Notes: generated from the sequence alone by a model not told the origin. Counted from the stretch's first letter, positions 1 through 7,780 are shown. The stretch: DNA of 13,106 bases from Chloroflexota bacterium (GCA_026389735.1 JAPLHH010000107.1:1-13106), one strand, 5' to 3'. Numbers and translations: made by a program.

Positions 1-1
1 A

Positions 2-229
2 GAGTTACTTAAGGCGCAACTAAGTAAGGTACTTTCTGAACTCAGTGACCGGGAGAGAAGGGTCATACTGCTCAGGTTTGGTTTAGAGGATGATCGCCCC
101 CGAACTTTAGAGGAGGTGGGGAAGGAGTTTAATGTGACCCGAGAGCGAATCCGTCAGATCGAGGCTAAGGCATTGCGCAAGTTGCGCCATCCCAGCCGCA
201 GCCGGAAACTCAAAGACTACCTTGAGTAA
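2..229 (+). CDS. rpoD: RNA polymerase primary sigma factor, C-terminal fragment (region 4)
   Basis: The last 75 codons of a sigma-70 family gene enter from the left edge and end at TAA (227-229). Region 4 is clear. The stretch [15 protein letters not shown] lies at about residues 11-28 of the fragment, followed by the helix-turn-helix of region 4.2 (about 35-62), which includes [10 protein letters not shown] and [18 protein letters not shown]. This helix-turn-helix reads the -35 element of promoters. The ending [13 protein letters not shown] is typical of group 1 (housekeeping, RpoD/SigA) sigma factors, though a group 2 paralogue cannot be excluded without the N-terminal part. The start and regions 1-3 lie outside the window. 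No gene partner is evident; the next gene begins 140 bases downstream with its own ribosome binding site. Confidence 0.9.
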   Translation, partial: ELLKAQLSKVLSELSDRERRVILLRFGLEDDRPRTLEEVGKEFNVTRERIRQIEAKALRKLRHPSRSRKLKDYLE

Positions 230-230
230 G

Positions 231-248
231 CTCGCAGGGCGCTGCGGG
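231..248 (+). terminator. Possible hairpin just after the sigma factor gene
   Basis: A 7-bp stem (arms 231-237 and 242-248, one G-T pair) with a 4-base loop starts one base after the sigma factor stop codon. It is GC-rich, but no run of T follows (the next bases are A-rich). It is therefore not a canonical intrinsic terminator. It could be a 3'-end stabilising structure, or chance. Confidence 0.2.
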
Positions 249-369
249 CACAAGGAAAAATCAGAAGAAGTCACTACAGCTATTCTGGATCTGTCGAGTA
301 ACTAAAAGCGCCATGTAATAGGCAGGTCACGGGCTTCGTCGCTGAACATTTATTCAAACGGAGGTTACT

Positions 370-975
370 TTGTATTCAGCTATAGATAGCAAGGAGTTGA
401 AGCTTGTCAATAGTGTAGCCAGGGATTTCTGCCAAAAACACTATGAGTTTAGGTCTTTTAAACAGTACCTTAAGAGCAATCACATTGATTTGACCAACAA
501 GGTGATACTGGATGTTGGCTGTGGTTCTGGTTATAGCTCACGGCTGATAATGGAGGAGTTTCAACCGAAAGAACTTTTCGCATTCGATGTTTTGCCAGAG
601 GAGATTGAACTTGCCAGGCAAAGGGGGTTGCCAGCGAATCTATTTGTTGGGGACGTAACTCATATTTTACTGCCATCGGAGAAATTCGATGCGGTATTTG
701 CCTTTGATGTTCTTCACCATGTACCGGAATGGCGCGTTGCTCTTAAAGAGATAAATAGAGTACTGAAATGTGGCGGGGTTCTATTAGTTCATGAGCCGCG
801 TAAAAAAGCCCTGGACGACTTAGAGCGTTTTCTCAAGATTCATCATCCTATGGAGTCTAGATTTGAGTGGCCGGAATTATTCAAGGAACTAGTGGAATCT
901 GGATTTCATGTGGTTGAAAGAAGGAATCTGTATTTGGGACATTTTCAGAGTTGTATGTGCATAAAGGATGAATAA
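370..975 (+). CDS. Class I SAM-dependent methyltransferase (small, Methyltransf_11/25-like)
   Basis: A 201-residue protein with a Rossmann-type methyltransferase fold. SAM-binding motif I is LDVGCGSG at residues 47-54. An acidic residue ends strand 2 (AFDVLP, about 71-76). GDV at about 94-96 and FAFDVLHHVPEW at about 110-121 mark motifs II/III, and LKCGGVLLVHEP (132-143) is the post-motif. The start is TTG at 370, chosen because a GGAGG-like ribosome site (about 360-364) sits 5 bases upstream and the N-terminus fits the family. The substrate cannot be deduced: nothing after the core (residues 150-201) is diagnostic, and the neighbours (sigma factor upstream, convergent MoaD-like gene downstream) give no pathway. 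The gene appears more AT-rich than hisS further right, which could hint at separate ancestry, but this was judged only by eye. It has no signal peptide or membrane segment, so it is cytoplasmic. Confidence 0.85.
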   Translation: MYSAIDSKELKLVNSVARDFCQKHYEFRSFKQYLKSNHIDLTNKVILDVGCGSGYSSRLIMEEFQPKELFAFDVLPEEIELARQRGLPANLFVGDVTHILLPSEKFDAVFAFDVLHHVPEWRVALKEINRVLKCGGVLLVHEPRKKALDDLERFLKIHHPMESRFEWPELFKELVESGFHVVERRNLYLGHFQSCMCIKDE

Positions 976-1107
976 TTGAATATGGCAAAGTGCCTTTAAA
1001 AAAAGGGCATGAGACTATAACCTATTGCACAATTCGTCAAAAAGTGCGAGCAAGCGCTAGACAACTTGAACCTGCTGGATGATGTATCTTCCTCTTGGCT
1101 ATCACCA

Positions 1108-1377
1108 TCAACCGCCGGCAATGGGTGGTAGAAGAACCACCGTATCCCCATCCCTTAGGGGTGCCTCCATGCCACCTAAAAAAGTGTGTTGTTGACCGTT
1201 TATCATTATTTGTAAACGCCGGATATTGTTTACCTCATGGCGAAAGGCATCGCCATATTCCTCACCCAAATGCTCAATCAAATCAACGAGCCTGGCACCA
1301 TCGTTCATGGCAACAGTCGTTTGGCGAACGGCAGTTAGCTCCCTAAGCTGACCGAAAAAGAGTATCTCAACATTCAC
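1108..1377 (-). CDS. MoaD/ThiS family beta-grasp sulfur carrier, probably serving the AOR
   Basis: An 89-residue ubiquitin-like protein ending in PPIAGG. The C-terminal Gly-Gly is the site that is adenylated and thiocarboxylated in MoaD and ThiS. The N-terminus (NVEILFFGQLREL) and the LRDGDTVVLLPP stretch before the tail match the MoaD side of the family. MoaD supplies the dithiolene sulfur of the pterin cofactor. A MoaD-like gene next to an AOR gene is a known arrangement, since AOR enzymes need a tungsten-bispterin cofactor, so a dedicated role in tungstopterin synthesis is likely (inference). The start is a GTG at 1377, 5 bases after the AOR stop codon (TAG, 1385-1383), with only a weak AGG-type ribosome site, so translation is probably coupled to the upstream gene. 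The reading frame is intact even though the AOR gene carries two stop codons. Confidence 0.85.
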   Translation of the reverse strand: MNVEILFFGQLRELTAVRQTTVAMNDGARLVDLIEHLGEEYGDAFRHEVNNIRRLQIMINGQQHTFLGGMEAPLRDGDTVVLLPPIAGG

Positions 1378-1382
1378 TGTTT

Positions 1383-3221
1383 CTATTTACCTATGGTAAA
1401 GCCAAGTCCCAGCTCATTTAGTTTCGCTTTGGTGGGAATACCGGTCTTGACATCCCATCCACGTGCCTGATAATAGTCTGTCAGCAGAGGCTCAGCTTCA
1501 AAGACCTGGCCGGCTGATGGTCCGGCAGGCATTGGTTCCCCGGTAAGACGCTTGGGGAAAACATCGTCTTTAATACCAAATCCCTCTCGCACATTAAACA
1601 TCCGTTCCAAGTTGAATATCCTCTCCCCTACTTGCCACAGGTAGGCTGGGTCTGAGAAATCGGCAATTTCGGTCGCTGCTGAGAGGAGCCTGCCGTAGAC
1701 CTCCTCACTAAGCATGCCCATTGATGGCACGAAGCTGCATAGGATGCCTGTTTCGAAGAGTGCAGTTATGTCCTGATTCCACTTGGTCAATTCGCCCTTT
1801 CCCTCGACGGCAAAACGGTCAACTTCCCTGGGGACAGGGGCGCCGAATATTTCTTGAGGGGCGTAGCCGGTATTGTGGTCCGCACCGATGTTTGATGTCA
1901 TCAGGTTGAGGCCGTGGGCCTTGGCGCCACGTGGGTCATAGGCAGGCAGTTCTAGCCCTTTTACTTGTATCGCATATTGCTCGGCACCATGGCCGATACG
2001 GCGGGCTGCCTCGCGGGTGCCCTCAGCCAGTATATCGCCCGGACCTTGCCGATAGGCAATCTGTCTGATTAGCTGCATAACCGGCTCATTGTTACCATAA
2101 GTAAGCTCCAGACCGCCGGTGTCCTTCTTGGTAACGAGGCCTCACTCATACAGTTCATAGGCAAAGCCGATGGCGTTGCCGGTAGAGATGGTATCCAGTC
2201 CCAGGTCGTCGCACAGCTTATCGGCAGCAATGGTCAGTCCAATATCGGCTAGCGCCACAGGCCCGGTAAAGGCCCAGATAGTCTCGTACTCCGGTCCTTC
2301 AGACCATGCTCCAGCATAATTACCTGTCCCCATCTTGGTGATGTTCCCACAATGAATCATGCAGCTGTAACACCTTGTCTTGCGCACGCGCAACTTAGTG
2401 TATTCGGTGCGCTCTATCCGCTCCCAGTTTGGCAAGACGCCCTCCCGGAAGTTCTTGGTGGGGAAAATGCCCAGTATGTTGGTAAACTCCGCAATCTGTG
2501 TCCCCGATTCGGAAAAGGATGCGAACTGGGGATTAGTCTGGTAACCCTTTATTTGCTCTTTTACCGCGGCGGCAAAGGCTTCTCGGTCGGCTAGCTTGAG
2601 CCGTTAGTTGCCCCGGGCGGCGATGACCTTGAGGTTTTTACTACCCATAACGGTGCCGCCACCACCCCGGCCACAGGCACGTCGGTCGCTGAATATGCCG
2701 GCATATTTCACTCCCCGCTCGCCAGCCGGACCAATGCAAGCGATACGGATATTCGGGTCACTCAGTTCCTCGCGGATTAGGGTGTGAGTATCATCACAAT
2801 CAAGCCCCCAAAGGTACGTGGCGTCTCGCAGTTCATATTGCCCATCATGAACCCAGAGAAAGACCGGTGTATCAGCGATTCCCTTGATGATGATGATATC
2901 AAAGCCAGCGAACTTCATTTCTGACGCCAGGTGGCCACCGCTGCTGGACTTAAAGTAACCACCGGTAAGAGGCGACTTAAAAAAAACCTTGTAACGGCCG
3001 AAGGACTGGGCATTTGTTCCCGCGAGAGGCCCGGAGACGAATATCAGCTCGCTCTCTTCGCCCAGAGGGTCAGTACCCGGTTTTAGCTCATCATACAGGA
3101 GTTTGACACCAAAGCCGCGCCCGCCAACAAAGCTATGGATAAGCTCCTTACTTAGTGATTCCTCAGAGAACGTACGCTTTGTCAAGTCCACTCTTAGAAT
3201 GCGATTTTGATAACCTGCCAT
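1383..3221 (-). pseudogene. aor: Aldehyde:ferredoxin oxidoreductase, full length but with two in-frame stop codons
   Basis: One continuous frame of 612 codons, the usual AOR length, starts at ATG 3221 behind a GGGAGG ribosome site (3235-3230). It is broken only by TAA at codon 206 (2606-2604) and TGA at codon 360 (2144-2142). The frame never shifts, and recognisable AOR sequence continues directly across both stops. Intact features include GGRGFGVKLLYDEL near the N-terminus, the iron-sulfur ligands C284, C287 and C291 (CYSCMIHC), DPRG at about 430-433, and a fourth cysteine at 495 (ILCSF). These match the positions I recall for the Pyrococcus furiosus enzyme (Cys288, 291, 295, 494). Each stop is one base from a sense codon: TAA from AAA, CAA or GAA, and TGA from CGA, AGA or GGA. 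AORs oxidise aldehydes to acids with ferredoxin, using a tungsten-bispterin centre and a 4Fe-4S cluster. Young pseudogene, assembly error and readthrough are the options; selenocysteine is unlikely, because the TGA sits in an LYE*GL linker and not at the metal site. Confidence 0.88.
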
Positions 3222-3239
3222 GCTTTGTTCCTCCCATCT

Positions 3240-3279
3240 AGCATAAAAAACTTATATGATAGTGTCAAGAACTCTTGAC
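3240..3279 (-). promoter_or_regulatory. Candidate operator/promoter upstream of the AOR gene
   Basis: A perfect 7-bp inverted repeat with a 2-base spacer, GTCAAGAACTCTTGAC (3264-3279), lies 43 bases before the AOR start. On the minus strand its inner half overlaps TTGACA (3268-3263), a consensus -35. It is followed 17 bases later by TATGCT (3245-3240), a 4-of-6 match to -10. That would place the transcript start almost on the ribosome site, which argues against this exact promoter. TATAAG (3256-3251) is another -10-like box but lacks a -35. The palindrome may be a repressor site for separate AOR control, in a 131-base gap that otherwise breaks the tight operon spacing. The call is weak. Confidence 0.25.
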
Positions 3280-3352
3280 CCGTACCGAATCCAACTCCTA
3301 GCGCCCCCTTGCCCCTAGGGAATCGCCTGGGAAAGGGGCTACTCACTACGAT

Positions 3353-3532
3353 TCAAATGATATTTGCTATGTCGCTGATATTTATTTCCAGCATCTTAAC
3401 ACTTGCCAGAATACGGTCAACATTCCTGTCTACGGCTTGAATATTGCCCGAGATGTGCTTTAGTTCGGTTGCCGCTTCTTTAATGGCTTGAATCTTTTCT
3501 GCCATTCCTTTTATGTCGTATTCTTGCCCCAT
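3353..3532 (-). CDS. Small 59-residue amphipathic helical protein, unrecognised
   Basis: A short frame begins at ATG 3532, 4 bases after the CoA ligase stop codon (TAG, 3539-3537), and ends at TGA (3355-3353). Its ribosome site AAGGAG (3545-3540) is built from the last two codons of the ligase gene, which decides this start and implies translational coupling. The same frame is open further up, to 3583, but that part only shadows the ligase. From about residue 12 to 59 the protein is predominantly a helix with hydrophobic residues every three or four positions (for example LASVKMLEINISDIANII), as in a coiled coil. It contains no cysteine, no membrane segment and no catalytic motif. I do not recognise the family. 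Position and coupling suggest an accessory or oligomerisation subunit for the CoA ligase or a neighbouring enzyme, but that is inference. It could also be a non-functional frame; its good ribosome site and protein-like composition argue against that. Confidence 0.6.
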   Translation of the reverse strand: MGQEYDIKGMAEKIQAIKEAATELKHISGNIQAVDRNVDRILASVKMLEINISDIANII

Positions 3533-3536
3533 AATA

Positions 3537-4871
3537 CTACTCCTTGTGTCGCAGGTCCTTGAACCTCTTGCTCTTAACATCATATCTAGGTAAGGTATTA
3601 TATTTATGAAACTCTATGTTATACCCTAAACTCGTCTTCAGCCTGAGCTGGTCGACCAATTTAGTTTTAACTAAATCAGTTTTGCTCTCTTGCCCCGGGA
3701 GCAGCTCTACTTTTAGCGTGATATCATCTATGTCACCTTTTTTGGCTACCAGCACTTCATATTCATCGCTTAGCTCTGGGATACTTCTGACCACTTCCTC
3801 AATGGAAGTAGGAGCCAGCAAGACCCCCTTCACCTTGGTAATATCATCGGCACGGCCGATAACTCCTCCCTTAATCAGCCTGAAGGTGCGTCCGCACTCG
3901 CATTCATCAGGGCTCCATTGAATAATATCCTTAGAATCAAACCTGATGCATGGTTGAGCTATGCGGTCGAAGGCAGTGATAACCATCTTACCCTTCCTGT
4001 CGGGCTCAGTAATAAGTTCACCAGTATCGGTGTCTTCTATCTCAACTATGAACAAAGCGTCGTTAACATGTAGACCAGACTGGCAGGTACACTCAAAGCT
4101 CCAGGCACCTATCTCGGTAGCGCCTATATGGTCATAGACCTTGGCTCCCCAAGCTTCCTCCATTCTTTTCTTAGTTGCTGGGATGCTACCTCCAGGTTCA
4201 CCGGCAACGGTTATTTTCTTTATCTGCAAATCCTTAGCCGGGTCTATACCAAGCTTCCTTTTGGCAACGTCAGCCATGCCCAGCACATAGGTTGGGGTCG
4301 CCATCAGGGCAGTGGCTCTTAGCTCTTGCATCTTAAGTATTCGTGCCTCGGTGTTTAATACGCCGCCGGGGATTACCTCGCAACCTATTTTTTCCGAGGC
4401 ATAGTGAGCTTGCCAGAAGGCAATGGCGGTGTGGTAACCAAAGGGCAAAAAGACCCGGTCATGGTTACGGTAGCCTTGAGCATATAATATATAAGCCCAA
4501 CATTCAGCGCACCACTCCCAATCCTGCCAGGTATCAGCCTGAAATACCGGCTGCCCCGTCGTGCCGCTGGTCTGGTGATATTCAGTGACTTGCTCCAGAG
4601 GTACACACAAAATATCGCCATAAGGGTACGGCTCTTTCCCTTGAATAGCCCTCAACATGGATTTCTCTACCTTGGGCACCTTTTTTATATCATCGAATGT
4701 TCTGATGTCACCAGGCTCTATGCCGGCATCACTATATAGCTTGTAATAAAATTTGGAGTGCTCGTATGCCCACTTGAATATGTTGTGAAATTTTTTGAAT
4801 TGTAACTTTTGAAGCTGTTCACGAGGCAATGTTTCTAAAATTGGATTCCAGTACTGTTCGACTGTTTTCAT
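3537..4871 (-). CDS. Phenylacetate-CoA ligase family (PaaK-like) acyl/aryl-CoA ligase
   Basis: A 444-residue adenylate-forming enzyme, the usual PaaK length (about 430-450). It activates a carboxylic acid with ATP to an acyl-AMP and then to a CoA thioester, in the cytoplasm. Motifs in order are the phosphate-binding loop TSGTTGQP (101-108), GEPGGS (224-229), the adenine/substrate motif YDHIGATEIG (246-255), RFDSKD (310-315), and the hinge region GRADD (339-343) leading into the C-terminal domain. Two cysteine pairs, C261/C263 and C324/C326, could form a metal site of the kind seen in some PaaK-like proteins. The start ATG at 4871 has AGGAGGC (4882-4876) 4 bases upstream. It lies between an SDR and the small helical protein. 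PaaK-family enzymes accept phenylacetate, other aryl acids and some aliphatic or dicarboxylic acids. The tryptophan-rich segment at about 115-126 shapes no pocket I can interpret, so the substrate stays open. Confidence 0.9.
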   Translation of the reverse strand: MKTVEQYWNPILETLPREQLQKLQFKKFHNIFKWAYEHSKFYYKLYSDAGIEPGDIRTFDDIKKVPKVEKSMLRAIQGKEPYPYGDILCVPLEQVTEYHQTSGTTGQPVFQADTWQDWEWCAECWAYILYAQGYRNHDRVFLPFGYHTAIAFWQAHYASEKIGCEVIPGGVLNTEARILKMQELRATALMATPTYVLGMADVAKRKLGIDPAKDLQIKKITVAGEPGGSIPATKKRMEEAWGAKVYDHIGATEIGAWSFECTCQSGLHVNDALFIVEIEDTDTGELITEPDRKGKMVITAFDRIAQPCIRFDSKDIIQWSPDECECGRTFRLIKGGVIGRADDITKVKGVLLAPTSIEEVVRSIPELSDEYEVLVAKKGDIDDITLKVELLPGQESKTDLVKTKLVDQLRLKTSLGYNIEFHKYNTLPRYDVKSKRFKDLRHKE

Positions 4872-4958
4872 TAATGCCTCCTACATTCGCCCAAGTCTTT
4901 GCTAAAAGTCCCAAAGCAGCCACAGGCTCTCTCGTTACTTTGTGGTGAGCTTGCCCAT

Positions 4959-5714
4959 TTAAAACACAAACAGGTCAAGACCACCCATCATGTTCATTAC
5001 AGCCCCAGTCATATACTGTGCCTCATCTGACACTAGATAGGCAACAGCATTGGCAATCTCCTGCGGCTCGGCCAGGCGGTGCGTGAGTATCCTGTTTTCA
5101 AGCTTCTGGCGCACTTCATCAGCAAGTGGGGCACCCGTATTGGCTACCCCCACCAGCACAGCATTACTGGTTATATTGAACCTAGCTCCTTCCAGGGCAA
5201 CCGATTTGGCTAGGGAAATTAGACCTGCCTTGGCTGCACCATAACTGGTCTGGCCATATCCTCCCATAACCCCTGCCACTGACGTAATGTTAACAATGCG
5301 TCCCCATTTATTGGCACACATATCCGCCCAGGCCTCTTTGATGCAGTAGAAAGCAGAGTTGAGACAAGTCTTCACCTCATTGTCCCACTCCTCAACAACA
5401 ATCTTATGAATGGGTACGAAACGGCCCATTTGGGCAGCGTTGTTTATCAAGATAGTTACGGCTCCTAGTTTCTGTTTAACCTCGGCGAACCCCTTTTTCA
5501 CATCCTCATAATCAGTGGCATCCATCTTGATAGCCACGGAATTTCTGCCTAGCTGTTTTATTTCTTCGCCTACGGACATTGCCCCTTCGAAATGCGACTT
5601 ACCGGTAACGGCAACATCGGCTCCCAGCTTAGCTAAGGTAAGAGCAATAGCTCGCCCGATTCCTCCGGGTCTCGATGCCCCGCTGACGAATGCAACTTTT
5701 CCTTCCAATGGCAT
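4959..5714 (-). CDS. Short-chain dehydrogenase/reductase, FabG/3-hydroxyacyl-CoA dehydrogenase-like
   Basis: A 251-residue classical SDR, normal length. The nucleotide-binding glycine motif appears as SGASRPGGIG (11-20), the variant with an extra Pro before the glycines. NNAA (91-94) stabilises the central sheet. The catalytic set N119, S145 (NITSVAG), Y158 and K162 (YGAAK) is complete. SDRs of this type interconvert hydroxyl and keto groups using NAD(P). Between a thiolase/DUF35 pair and a CoA ligase, oxidation of a 3-hydroxyacyl-CoA to the 3-ketoacyl-CoA is the most likely job (inference). A longer start (TTG at 5738) is possible, but its first residues (IIRRRR) are the translated ribosome site AAGGAGGAG (5730-5722). 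The ATG at 5714, 7 bases after that site, is therefore the real start. The C-terminus (LDLFVF) is hydrophobic, as is common for tetrameric SDRs. Confidence 0.9.
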   Translation of the reverse strand: MPLEGKVAFVSGASRPGGIGRAIALTLAKLGADVAVTGKSHFEGAMSVGEEIKQLGRNSVAIKMDATDYEDVKKGFAEVKQKLGAVTILINNAAQMGRFVPIHKIVVEEWDNEVKTCLNSAFYCIKEAWADMCANKWGRIVNITSVAGVMGGYGQTSYGAAKAGLISLAKSVALEGARFNITSNAVLVGVANTGAPLADEVRQKLENRILTHRLAEPQEIANAVAYLVSDEAQYMTGAVMNMMGGLDLFVF

Positions 5715-5772
5715 GTGTCTTCTCCTCCTTATTATCAAAGTTACTGGCAGTTTAACATTGTTTTCAAGCCGC

Positions 5773-6285
5773 TTATTTTACACGTTCGAAGGCATAATAT
5801 ACCCTATCGCATACCTTGGTTTCTTTCTTGACGTCTATCGGATGCGCGGGAACATCGAATACCACAAACTTGACTTCATCACCCTCTTTAAGCTCGCCTT
5901 CGGCGCAATTTATGATGCGACCCAGCAGGTGCTTTATCGGGCTGTCCTTGCCAAAATTAAGCCAGGCAATGATTAGCGGCGAAGGAAAACCAAGGGGGGC
6001 CCCGGCTTGCGTTTCGGTAACGGCAACCACCGTGGCTCTCTGCGGCAGGTCCACCCATTCCAGTTCTTCAGACCAGCACTTGGGGCATATAACACCCGGT
6101 GGAAAGGCGATATGTCCGCACTTCTGGCACTTGGTCGTGGTAAACCTTCCTTCCCTGAGATTATCGTAAAACTGGTAGTTCCGGTTAAATTCCCGGCATT
6201 CTAATGGCCACATATCCATTTCAGAGATATAGGTGCCATCGAGAGCTGGAGTCCCTACTATTTTTGCTGTTTCTATATCTGCCAT
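5773..6285 (-). CDS. DUF35 zinc-ribbon/OB-fold protein, thiolase partner subunit
   Basis: A 170-residue protein of the DUF35 type: an N-terminal helical stretch (about 25-48, NYQFYDNLREGRF), a rubredoxin-like zinc ribbon with C53/C56 and C67/C70 (CQKC and CPKC), then an OB-fold (about 75-165). Members work as obligate partners of thiolase-fold enzymes. Examples are BbsA with BbsB in benzoylsuccinyl-CoA cleavage, ChsH2 with Ltp2 in steroid side-chain removal, and the archaeal DUF35 protein that bridges acetoacetyl-CoA thiolase and HMG-CoA synthase. Here the thiolase gene ends 33 bases upstream, so the two products very likely form one complex. The start ATG at 6285 has AAGGAGAA (6298-6291) 5 bases upstream. 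All four zinc ligands are present. The N-terminal 25 residues before the helices are unusual only in being slightly long. Confidence 0.9.
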   Translation of the reverse strand: MADIETAKIVGTPALDGTYISEMDMWPLECREFNRNYQFYDNLREGRFTTTKCQKCGHIAFPPGVICPKCWSEELEWVDLPQRATVVAVTETQAGAPLGFPSPLIIAWLNFGKDSPIKHLLGRIINCAEGELKEGDEVKFVVFDVPAHPIDVKKETKVCDRVYYAFERVK

Positions 6286-6318
6286 CTCTATTCTCCTTAT
6301 CTAAATCTTATATATAGC

Positions 6319-7512
6319 TTATTCAACCGGCTCCGTCCCGTAGATTACCACCGTGTGCTGGGCACAGGTGCCGCTTAGATTATGCGCCAGGGCAATCTTG
6401 GGATCTTTAACCTGATTCGTAGCTCTCGCTTGAAGCTGCTTGCACAGCTCGAGAGACTGGCGGGCTCCGGAAGCACCAAAGGGATGCCCGTGGCTAAGCA
6501 GGCCGCCGTCGGTATTTATGGGGCGTTCGCCGTCAATATTAATGGCACCTGAGGCTATATAATCGCCGCCTTCTCCCTTTTTGCAGAAACCAAGCTCTTC
6601 AACCTCTATAATCTCAGATATGGTAAAGCAATCGTGGACCTGGGCCACATCTATATGTTCAGCGTTGACCTGAGCATTTCTATAAGCTACTTCAGCTGCT
6701 TTCTTCAGATGAGGCCACTCGGCCAGTGTTTCACCCGGCCAACCTGCCGACATGCTATGTGTGGCATGCTGTCCGGTACCACGAATATAGACCAGTGGCC
6801 TGTCAGACAGGTCTTTGGCTCTCTGTTCAGAGGCAATTATCACGGCGGAAGCGCCATCGGACAGAGGGCAGCAGTCAAAAAGACCGAAGGGGTCAGCAAT
6901 TAGCCTGGCGCTCAGCGCCTCATCCATGGTGAGAGTCCTTTGGTAAAAGTGTCCTTTCGGATTGGTAGCACCATAATTGTAATTGGCTACGGCGACATGC
7001 GCCATTTGTTCCTTGGTTGTCCCATAGCGCTTCATATGCATTTTGGCGATCATAGCAAAAAATGGTGGGGGTACTCCTAACCCCATGGCGGAGTCCCAGT
7101 CGTGGTCATTGACCATTAATTGTGTGTAGTTTGTTTCCCACCTCTGGGGCATATAAACCTTCTCGGCCCCTGTCACCAGAATTACCTCGGCAATGCCGCT
7201 TTCTATCAATCCTTTGGCCACAATAATTCCAGAATTGGAGCCAGCACAAAGAGTATCCAGCCGAATACAAATTGATGTCGGTTTTAATCCTAGCCTATGA
7301 ACCACAAGAGGGGCTGTGTTAAGGGCCGAGGAATGTCTCCCCGCCATTGTGGAACAAACGATGAGCCCATCGATATCTGTGGGCTTCAGTGTCGGGATAT
7401 CATCAGCGCAGGCTTTGGCTGCCTCTTGGAAGAGATCAAGTATATGTGCTTCTCTTACGCCAAATTTACTCACTCCCCCGCCAACTATTACAGCATTCGT
7501 CCCCTTTGCCAT
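6319..7512 (-). CDS. Thiolase, SCP2/lipid-transfer-protein type
   Basis: A 397-residue thiolase-superfamily enzyme, normal length. The nucleophilic cysteine is kept (C89, in DTLCAGSNSG). The other active-site elements are HDCF (H293), GHPFGASG (H343) and a late cysteine C383 (SGTCAQHT). Keeping C89 separates it from Ltp2-type retro-aldolases, which lack the nucleophile, and favours true thiolysis: 3-ketoacyl-CoA plus CoA giving two acyl-CoAs. The next gene encodes the DUF35 partner that such SCP2-type thiolases need. It appears to be the first gene of the minus-strand operon. The start ATG at 7512 has AGGAGGT (7525-7519) 6 bases upstream. NTDGGLLSHGHPFG is a signature of this subfamily, seen in BbsB-like and acetyl-CoA acetyltransferase-like proteins. 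The substrate cannot be read from sequence. Confidence 0.92.
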   Translation of the reverse strand: MAKGTNAVIVGGGVSKFGVREAHILDLFQEAAKACADDIPTLKPTDIDGLIVCSTMAGRHSSALNTAPLVVHRLGLKPTSICIRLDTLCAGSNSGIIVAKGLIESGIAEVILVTGAEKVYMPQRWETNYTQLMVNDHDWDSAMGLGVPPPFFAMIAKMHMKRYGTTKEQMAHVAVANYNYGATNPKGHFYQRTLTMDEALSARLIADPFGLFDCCPLSDGASAVIIASEQRAKDLSDRPLVYIRGTGQHATHSMSAGWPGETLAEWPHLKKAAEVAYRNAQVNAEHIDVAQVHDCFTISEIIEVEELGFCKKGEGGDYIASGAINIDGERPINTDGGLLSHGHPFGASGARQSLELCKQLQARATNQVKDPKIALAHNLSGTCAQHTVVIYGTEPVE

Positions 7513-7578
7513 CTAAATACCTCCTGTTTTTTTTGTTTAAGCTATGAAGTTTCTGAAATCACAAGCCCTGAGGTCAAT

Positions 7579-7584
7579 ATTATA
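7579..7584 (-). promoter_or_regulatory. Candidate -10 box for the minus-strand operon
   Basis: A perfect TATAAT on the minus strand, 67 bases before the thiolase start, would give a leader of about 60 bases. No good -35 sits at 16-18 bases, and there is no TG extension, so an activator would be needed or the match is chance in AT-rich DNA. Confidence 0.25.
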
Positions 7585-7780
7585 TCCCCCGGATACACGC
7601 CGAAAATTAACGGACACGTTAAAGGCCGGTGCCTTGTTCCCTGACGGCTAGATGCTAATACCGTCTTGCCTGTACTGTCCTTTTTTATCTCCTTTCTTCT
7701 CTGTAGTATCTCGAGATGTCGGTCTGTGTAGATATCATAGGGTGTGACATCACCGAGTCCTTAAGCAGAGCTGAACACTC

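Noticed and set aside
991..1009. Imperfect hairpin between the converging methyltransferase and MoaD-like genes, considered as a shared terminator
   Set aside because: The stem is weak and bulged (TGCCTTT with AAAGGGCA), and no clear T run follows on either strand.
3300..3342. C/G-rich inverted segment after the small helical gene, considered as an operon terminator
   Set aside because: Pairing is interrupted and there is no T run. It may reduce readthrough into AOR, but I cannot support a terminator.
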